Shown one piece after another: positions 59,470-64,000 of a stretch of 64,000 nt of DNA. The notes below the pieces were generated by a model. That model saw only the letters and a list, made by a program, of their open reading frames with translations, was not told the origin of the DNA and did no database searches. Position 1 is the stretch's first letter. Every line of letters starts with the position of its first letter. The DNA comes from DATEDA01 sp963789885 (lineage in GTDB: Bacteria > Pseudomonadota > Gammaproteobacteria > Burkholderiales > SG8-39), in the NCBI GenBank assembly GCA_963789885.1, contig CAWBNB010000005.1:310001-374000 (forward strand). Direction: 5' to 3'. Made by a program: the position numbers and the translations under genes.

Positions 59470-61212
59470 TCACTTCGGTGGAATGATCGGCACCAGCACG
59501 TAGGCCGGCCGGTCGGGCCCGACGTGCAGCGTGGTCCGGCCGCCGAAGACGGCAGCGGGCCGGTCGCGCGGGTCGTCGTGGAGGAACGGCCCGCAGCCGC
59601 GCAGCTCGTTCTTGAAGTTCGAGAGGCGCGCGCCGGTCGACTTCTGCCACTCGTAGTCGCGGCCGCGCACGCTGAGCGCGATCCGGTGGCCGGCCGGCAC
59701 GACGATCGACGTCGGCCACAGCTCGACGTCGAGCGCGACCGGCTCGCCGGGCGTCAGCGGCTGGACCTGATCGTGGGTGTGGTACGGCCGGTACTCGGTC
59801 GAGAGCTTCGGGTCGAGCTTGCGGTGCGAGGCCCGGAGCCATCCTTGGGCGATCGGCGTGTGCGGATCGATCGCGCCCATGAACGTGATCTCGCGCAGGT
59901 CCGGCGTGAACACGCGGAACACGAGGAAGAGATCCGCGTCATTCGTCGTCGACGAGACGGAGAGCCTCGCCGCGAGCGGGCCGGTGATCTCGGTCTCGCG
60001 CTCGAACGGCGGCGAGAGGAAGGTCAGGCCGTCGCCGAGCGCGTCGAAGGCGATGGTCGCCGCCGCTTTCGCCGGCTCGCGGCCCAACGCCTGGCCGGCC
60101 GGGTCGAGATGGAACTTCGTCCACTGCGTGCGCGCGATCGGCCATTCGCCCTCGTGCCGCTCGACGAACTGCTCGGGGCGGCGCACCTGGAGCTGCACGC
60201 GCGGTTGCCGGTCCCAGCCGTTCTTCTCGCCCTTGAGGAAGTAGTCGAAGAAGCGCTTCTGCAGCAGGCGGCCGTAGTCGGTGTAGAAGTGGGTCCAGTG
60301 CTCGATGCCGTGCGCCTCGAGCCACTTCTCCTTCGACGCCGCGCGGACGAAGCCCTCGAAGTTGCCGCGCGGATGCAGGCCCTGCCCGCCCCAGTTCGCC
60401 GCGGTCAGCAGCGGCGCGGTGATCTTCTCCCACACCGGCGAGCGCGCCTTGTGGTACGCGTCGTCGAGCGGATGGGCGAGGATCTCGTCGCCGAAGTCGC
60501 AGCGATTGGCGTAGAGCTGCTTCTCCGGCAGCGTCTCGTCGCCGCACACGAGCTCGCCGGTCACGCGGCTCCGCGGCCCGCGCTCGCCGAGCCCGTACTG
60601 GACGGTCTTCACCTGCATGTCGTACCAGTTCGCCCAGAACGTGGAGAGGATGCCGCCGTGGTGGGTCATGTCGCGGTACCAGTCCGCCGCGCCTTCCCAG
60701 ACGCACATCGCCGCGAGATGCGGCGGCTGCAGCGAGGCGACATGCCACTGGTTGATGCCGTAGTAGGAGATTCCGTTCAGCCCGATCTTGCCGTTCGACC
60801 AGGGCTGCACGCCGGCCCACTCGATGCAGTCGTAGAAGTCCTTCGTCTCGCGCGGCGAGAAGTGGTCGATGTAGCCCGGCGAGCGGCCGGCGCCGCGCGA
60901 GTCGACGCGCACGCAGACGTAGCCGTCGGGCACCCACTTCTCCGGGTCGACGACCTCCCAGCTCTGGTACTTGTTCGAGGAGCCGTGCGGGACGTCGGGG
61001 TGCTCGGCGACCATGCGCTGCCACGCGCTCGGGTAGCCGTCCTGGAACGCGAGCCCCTTGGCGTAGGGGCCGTAGGCGAGGATGACCGGGTGGCGCCCGT
61101 CGGTGACCGGCCGGAAGACGTCGGCGCGCAATACGAGGCCGTCGTCCATCGCGATCGGGACGTCCCACTCGATGCGCATCCCGTCGCGGATCTCGCTCCG
61201 CGGTTCGCCCAT
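59470..61212 (-). CDS. CocE/NonD-family serine hydrolase (X-Pro dipeptidyl-peptidase type)
   Basis: 580 aa from ATG 61212, with GGAGGAGGA just upstream. N-terminal catalytic domain: YVCVRVDSRGAGRSPGYIDH, nucleophile elbow GLNGISYYGINQWH with Ser149, and a likely Asp/His pair around GIEHWTHFYTDYG. A C-terminal jelly-roll follows (FERETEITGPLAARLSVSST, VPAGHRIALSVRGRDYEW). Family members cleave esters, amides and X-Pro peptides, for example cocaine esterase. No signal peptide. Together with the nearby FAH and MaiA-type genes it could release an acid from an ester or amide (inference). Confidence 0.87.
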   Translation of the reverse strand: MGEPRSEIRDGMRIEWDVPIAMDDGLVLRADVFRPVTDGRHPVILAYGPYAKGLAFQDGYPSAWQRMVAEHPDVPHGSSNKYQSWEVVDPEKWVPDGYVCVRVDSRGAGRSPGYIDHFSPRETKDFYDCIEWAGVQPWSNGKIGLNGISYYGINQWHVASLQPPHLAAMCVWEGAADWYRDMTHHGGILSTFWANWYDMQVKTVQYGLGERGPRSRVTGELVCGDETLPEKQLYANRCDFGDEILAHPLDDAYHKARSPVWEKITAPLLTAANWGGQGLHPRGNFEGFVRAASKEKWLEAHGIEHWTHFYTDYGRLLQKRFFDYFLKGEKNGWDRQPRVQLQVRRPEQFVERHEGEWPIARTQWTKFHLDPAGQALGREPAKAAATIAFDALGDGLTFLSPPFERETEITGPLAARLSVSSTTNDADLFLVFRVFTPDLREITFMGAIDPHTPIAQGWLRASHRKLDPKLSTEYRPYHTHDQVQPLTPGEPVALDVELWPTSIVVPAGHRIALSVRGRDYEWQKSTGARLSNFKNELRGCGPFLHDDPRDRPAAVFGGRTTLHVGPDRPAYVLVPIIPPK

Positions 61213-61415
61213 CGCATCCTCCTCCACCGCCGTTCCCTCGCCGATCTCTCGCGTGGTTCTGTCCGGCGGGGCGCTGAGTGTAGCGCACACTCCGTGAGAC
61301 CCGTGCGCCGCGGGCGGGCGATGCCTTTTAAGCATGGGCACCATGTCCGCGCCGAATGGTGCCGCGCGCGGCGCGGTGAGCTAGCATTCGCCGGTCGGTC
61401 CAAAGGAGGCGCATC

Positions 61416-62306
61416 GTGAACGTCGGAATCGCCGGAACCGGCCGCATGGGCGCGGCCATCGCCACGCGTCTGCTCGGACAGGGGCATGCGGTCATCGTCT
61501 GGAACCGCACCCCGGCGAAGCTCGCGCCGCTCGTCGCGGCGGGCGCGAAGGCCGCGGAGACGCCCGCTGCGCTCGCGGCCGCAGCGGAGGCGATCATCAC
61601 GATCCTCACCGACGCCGCGGCAATCGACGCGACCTACGGCGGGCCGTCGGGGCTGCTGACGGGGGACGTGAAGGGAAAGCTCTTCGTCGAGATGAGCACC
61701 GTGCGACCCGGGACGGCGCAGGGGCTCGCCGGGAAGATCCGCGCGAAGGGCGCTGCGATGGTCGAATGCCCGGTCGGCGGGACGACCGGGCCGGCGAAGG
61801 AGGGCAAGCTCCTCGGCTTCGTCGGTGCGACCGACGCCGATTTCGCGCGGGCCAAACCGCTCCTCGAGCAGATGTGCCGCCGGATCGAGCACGTCGGCCC
61901 GGTCGGCGCCGGGGCGAGCATGAAGCTCGCGATCAACCTGCCGCTCCTCGTCTACTACCAGGCGCTCGGCGAGGCGCTCTCGCTTGCGCGGCCGCTCGGC
62001 CTCGATCCGGCGCGCGTGATGGACATCTTCGCCGATACCTCCGGCGCGCCGAACATGCTCAAGAACCGCGCCGCCTCGATCGCGACGCAGCTCGCCGGCG
62101 GCAACGTCCCGCCGACGGTCGACGTCGACAACGTGCGCAAGGACCTGCGCACGATGATCGACGAGGGGCAGTCACTCGGCGTCGCGCTGCCGGTGGCGTC
62201 GCGCGCGCTGGAGTGCTTCGATCGCGCGGCGGGCGACGGCTTCGGCGCGGCCGACTGCACGAAGCTGCCGGCGTACTGGGCCGAGCGCGGCGGGCGCGGG
62301 GGCTGA
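61416..62306 (+). CDS. 3-hydroxyisobutyrate dehydrogenase-family oxidoreductase
   Basis: 296 aa from GTG 61416 with AAAGGAGGCG. NAD(P) loop GIAGTGRMGAAIATRLLGQG, ECPVGGTTGPAKEGKLLGFV, catalytic Lys in GAGASMKLAINLPL and GAADCTKLPAYWAERG at the end. Related to, but not a close copy of, the protein at 37821. First gene of a three-gene plus-strand operon with Rieske and FAH proteins. The 203-base gap upstream (61213-61415) contains no gene I can support. Confidence 0.9.
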   Translation: MNVGIAGTGRMGAAIATRLLGQGHAVIVWNRTPAKLAPLVAAGAKAAETPAALAAAAEAIITILTDAAAIDATYGGPSGLLTGDVKGKLFVEMSTVRPGTAQGLAGKIRAKGAAMVECPVGGTTGPAKEGKLLGFVGATDADFARAKPLLEQMCRRIEHVGPVGAGASMKLAINLPLLVYYQALGEALSLARPLGLDPARVMDIFADTSGAPNMLKNRAASIATQLAGGNVPPTVDVDNVRKDLRTMIDEGQSLGVALPVASRALECFDRAAGDGFGAADCTKLPAYWAERGGRGG

Positions 62307-62311
62307 TCGCC

Positions 62312-62626
62312 ATGGCGCGATGGGTGGAAGTCGCGAAGGTCGCCGAGGTCCCCGAGGACGGGACGTTCCGGACGTTCCTCGGCGACGAGCCGGTGTGCCT
62401 GTACAACCTCGGCGGCACGATCTACGCGACCCACGACACCTGTACCCACGGGCAGGCGAGCCTCGCCGACGGCTTCATCGACGACGACAAGATCGAGTGT
62501 CCGCTGCACCAGGGACTGTTCCAGATCGCGACCGGCAAGGCGGTCGGCGCGCCGTGCACCGTCGACATCCGCGTCTATCCGGTGAAGGTCGAGAACGGCG
62601 CGGTGCTGCTGGAGGAGCCCGCATGA
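62312..62626 (+). CDS. Rieske [2Fe-2S] ferredoxin
   Basis: 104-aa single Rieske domain: Cys44-x-His46 (DTCTHGQASL) and Cys63-x2-His66 (IECPLHQGLF). Soluble, of the NirD/BphF-like type that feeds electrons to ring-hydroxylating oxygenases. No oxygenase or reductase is encoded within the window, so the partner is elsewhere. The start lies 5 bases after the dehydrogenase stop and the end overlaps the FAH start (ATGA). Confidence 0.93.
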   Translation: MARWVEVAKVAEVPEDGTFRTFLGDEPVCLYNLGGTIYATHDTCTHGQASLADGFIDDDKIECPLHQGLFQIATGKAVGAPCTVDIRVYPVKVENGAVLLEEPA

Positions 62627-63489
62627 GGATCTGCCGCTTCGACGACGACCGCCTCGGCCTGGTGAAAGGCGAGGAGGTGCTGGACGTGACCGCGGCGCTC
62701 GAGGTCATCCCGCAGCAGCGCTGGCCGCTCGCGCCGGGTGATCCGCTGATCGCGAACCTCGGGCGCGTGCTCGAGCGCGTGCGCGCGCTCGAGGCGGGTG
62801 CGCCGCGCCGCAAGCTCGCCGGCGTCAAGCTCAGGTCGCCGGTCGCCAGCCCGACCAAGATCGTGAACGCGCCGATCAACTACCAGGCGCACATCGACGA
62901 GGCGAAGGCCGACCCGAAGCTCGGCGGCGGGCGCAAGCTCAACCACATCACCGACTGGGGGCTGTTCCTGAAGGCGACGAGCGCGCTGATCGGGCCGGGG
63001 GAGCCGATCCGGCTGCGGATGACCGACCGGCGGAACGACCACGAGGTTGAACTCGCAGTGGTGATCGGACGCGAGTGCCGCAAGGCGACGCTCGAAAATG
63101 CGCTCGACTTCGTCGCCGGCTACGCGATCGGGCTCGACATGACGATCCGCGGGCCCGAGATGCCGTCGTGGCGGAAGTCGGTCGACACGTATGCGGTGTG
63201 CGGGCCGTGGCTGACGACGAAGGACGAGGTGCCCGACCCGAACAACCTGCGGCTCTCGCTCAAGGTGAACGGCGAGACCCGGCAGGACAGCACGACCGCG
63301 CGGATGGTCTACAACGTGCACAAGCTGATCGAGTACGCGACCAGCATGTACACGCTCTACCCCGGGGACCTGATCTTCTCGGGGACGCCGGAGGGCGTCG
63401 GGCCGGTGCAGCCCGGCGACATCATCACCGCCGAGATCGAGCGGGTCGGGCGGTTCGACGTCAAGGTCGAGGCCGCGGGCGCGGCGTAG
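62623..63489 (+). CDS. fumarylacetoacetate hydrolase (FAH)-family protein
   Basis: 288 aa. N-terminal domain MRICRFDDDRLGLVKGEEVL and a FAH barrel with acidic metal ligands in DHEVELAVVIGREC and AIGLDMTIRG, then FSGTPEGVGPVQPGDIITAE. The family covers fumarylacetoacetate and fumarylpyruvate hydrolases, 2-oxopent-4-dienoate hydratase and 5-carboxymethyl-HHDD isomerase. With a MaiA-like gene close by, fumarylpyruvate or fumarylacetoacetate hydrolysis is attractive but unproven. The stop is 23 bases from the convergent TPR gene. Confidence 0.9.
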   Translation: MRICRFDDDRLGLVKGEEVLDVTAALEVIPQQRWPLAPGDPLIANLGRVLERVRALEAGAPRRKLAGVKLRSPVASPTKIVNAPINYQAHIDEAKADPKLGGGRKLNHITDWGLFLKATSALIGPGEPIRLRMTDRRNDHEVELAVVIGRECRKATLENALDFVAGYAIGLDMTIRGPEMPSWRKSVDTYAVCGPWLTTKDEVPDPNNLRLSLKVNGETRQDSTTARMVYNVHKLIEYATSMYTLYPGDLIFSGTPEGVGPVQPGDIITAEIERVGRFDVKVEAAGAA

Positions 63490-63512
63490 CCGCGCGCTCC
63501 GGCGCGTTCGCG

Positions 63513-64000
63513 CTATCGCAGCTCATCGAGGAGCGCCTTCGCCTCGCGGAGATCCGCGGTGTCGAGTCCTTCGCGGAACCAGTCGTAGATCGGGGCGAGC
63601 GCCTGGAGCGCGTCCGCGCCTTTGCCCTGGCTGCGCAGCAGCCGTGCCAGCGCGGTGGACGCGCGCAGCTCGAGCGAGCGCGCGCTCTGGCGTTGCGCGA
63701 GGGCGATCGCGTCCCGGTAGCTGCGTTCAGTTTCGCCGACTGCGTCGGGCCGGGCGGCGAGCAGGATATCCCCGCGCAACCTGCGAAGCTCCGCCTCCCA
63801 GGCGTGCCCTGCGACGTCGTTGATGTGCCGGAACGCTTCGTCGAGCGTCCACAGCGCGCTCTCCGGGTCGCCCGTCTCCGCCTGCACGGTCGCCAGCCAT
63901 CCGAGCATGAAGCCGCGGAGGTATCCCAGATTGCTGCGGGCCGCTTCCTCGATCCCGCCGCGGATCTCGGGCAGCGCCTGCTGCGCCTGTCCCATCTGCG
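63513..64000 (-). CDS. C-terminus of a TPR-repeat protein resembling cyclase/ATPase signalling proteins (5' end outside window)
   Basis: The frame is open to the right edge, so only the last ~160 codons are seen. Helical repeats: GYLRGFMLGWLATVQAETGD, VAGHAWEAELRRLRGDILLA, GETERSYRDAIALAQRQSAR, SLELRASTALARLLRSQGKG and YDWFREGLDTADLREAKALL. The last three match the conserved C-terminal TPR block of proteins with an adenylate/guanylate cyclase or transcriptional-activator domain followed by an AAA ATPase. The N-terminal domain type cannot be judged here. Confidence 0.75.
   Translation of the reverse strand, partial: QMGQAQQALPEIRGGIEEAARSNLGYLRGFMLGWLATVQAETGDPESALWTLDEAFRHINDVAGHAWEAELRRLRGDILLAARPDAVGETERSYRDAIALAQRQSARSLELRASTALARLLRSQGKGADALQALAPIYDWFREGLDTADLREAKALLDELR

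Noticed and set aside
1..64000. tRNA, rRNA, CRISPR array, insertion sequence, prophage or integrase
   Set aside because: None could be recognised on either strand when reading the intergenic gaps; almost all sequence is accounted for by protein-coding genes.

Overview
The window is strongly G+C-rich and densely coding on both strands, with ATGA/GTGA stop-start overlaps, GTG and TTG starts and short intergenic gaps. I see no rRNA, tRNA, CRISPR array, transposase or phage gene. The order mnmG-rsmG-parA-parB at the left end is the usual bacterial origin-proximal block. Together with the many solute-binding receptors (two LivK, two DctP, one Bug/TctC type), IorAB-type and Cox-type molybdenum hydroxylases and a Burkholderiales-like intergenic repeat, it points to a free-living betaproteobacterium, probably Burkholderiales or a relative. 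This is inferred from gene content only.

Layout. 1-3.7 kb: tRNA modification, 16S methylation and chromosome partitioning. 3.8-13.9 kb: an ATP-dependent hydantoinase/acetone-carboxylase-like pair (hyuA, hyuB), a complete branched-chain-type ABC importer (livKHMGF, livF frameshifted) and a first NodB/PuuE-like hydrolase. 13.9-19.4 kb: assorted genes (alpha/beta hydrolase, FkbM-like protein, a 50-residue lipoprotein, Gfo/Idh oxidoreductase, AhpD-like protein, cupin, HDAC-family hydrolase). 19.5-29.8 kb: one plus-strand operon with a three-subunit molybdenum hydroxylase, NIPSNAP protein, SDR, TRAP transporter, isochorismatase-type amidase and two more NodB/PuuE-like hydrolases. 29.7-38.7 kb: LeuCD-type dehydratase, two tandem Asp/Glu-racemase-like proteins, a flavoprotein, TauD-like dioxygenase, an isocitrate-lyase/PEP-mutase-family lyase, VOC and DUF1330 proteins and a hydroxyisobutyrate-dehydrogenase-like enzyme. 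38.7-43.7 kb: Bug receptor, LVIVD propeller, CobW GTPase and two paralogous lipoproteins. 43.7-52.3 kb: a minus-strand operon with a second TRAP transporter, flavoprotein, ACMSD-like amidohydrolase and two-subunit molybdenum hydroxylase. 52.4-63.5 kb: PhyH oxygenase, PanB-like protein, second liv operon, MaiA-like GST, CocE/NonD hydrolase and an HIBADH-Rieske-FAH operon. The right edge cuts a TPR protein resembling the C-terminus of cyclase/ATPase signalling proteins.

The genes read as several import-plus-degradation modules. The recurring chemistry is opening of cyclic amides or imides and oxidation of heteroaromatic rings, followed by hydratase, lyase and dehydrogenase steps on branched C4-C6 acids. 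I found no transcriptional regulator in 64 kb.

Caution on sequence quality: eight genes are split by frameshifts, and at all thirteen clear sites removing one base restores a family-like protein. This looks like a systematic consensus error more than decay, so the broken genes are probably intact in the organism.
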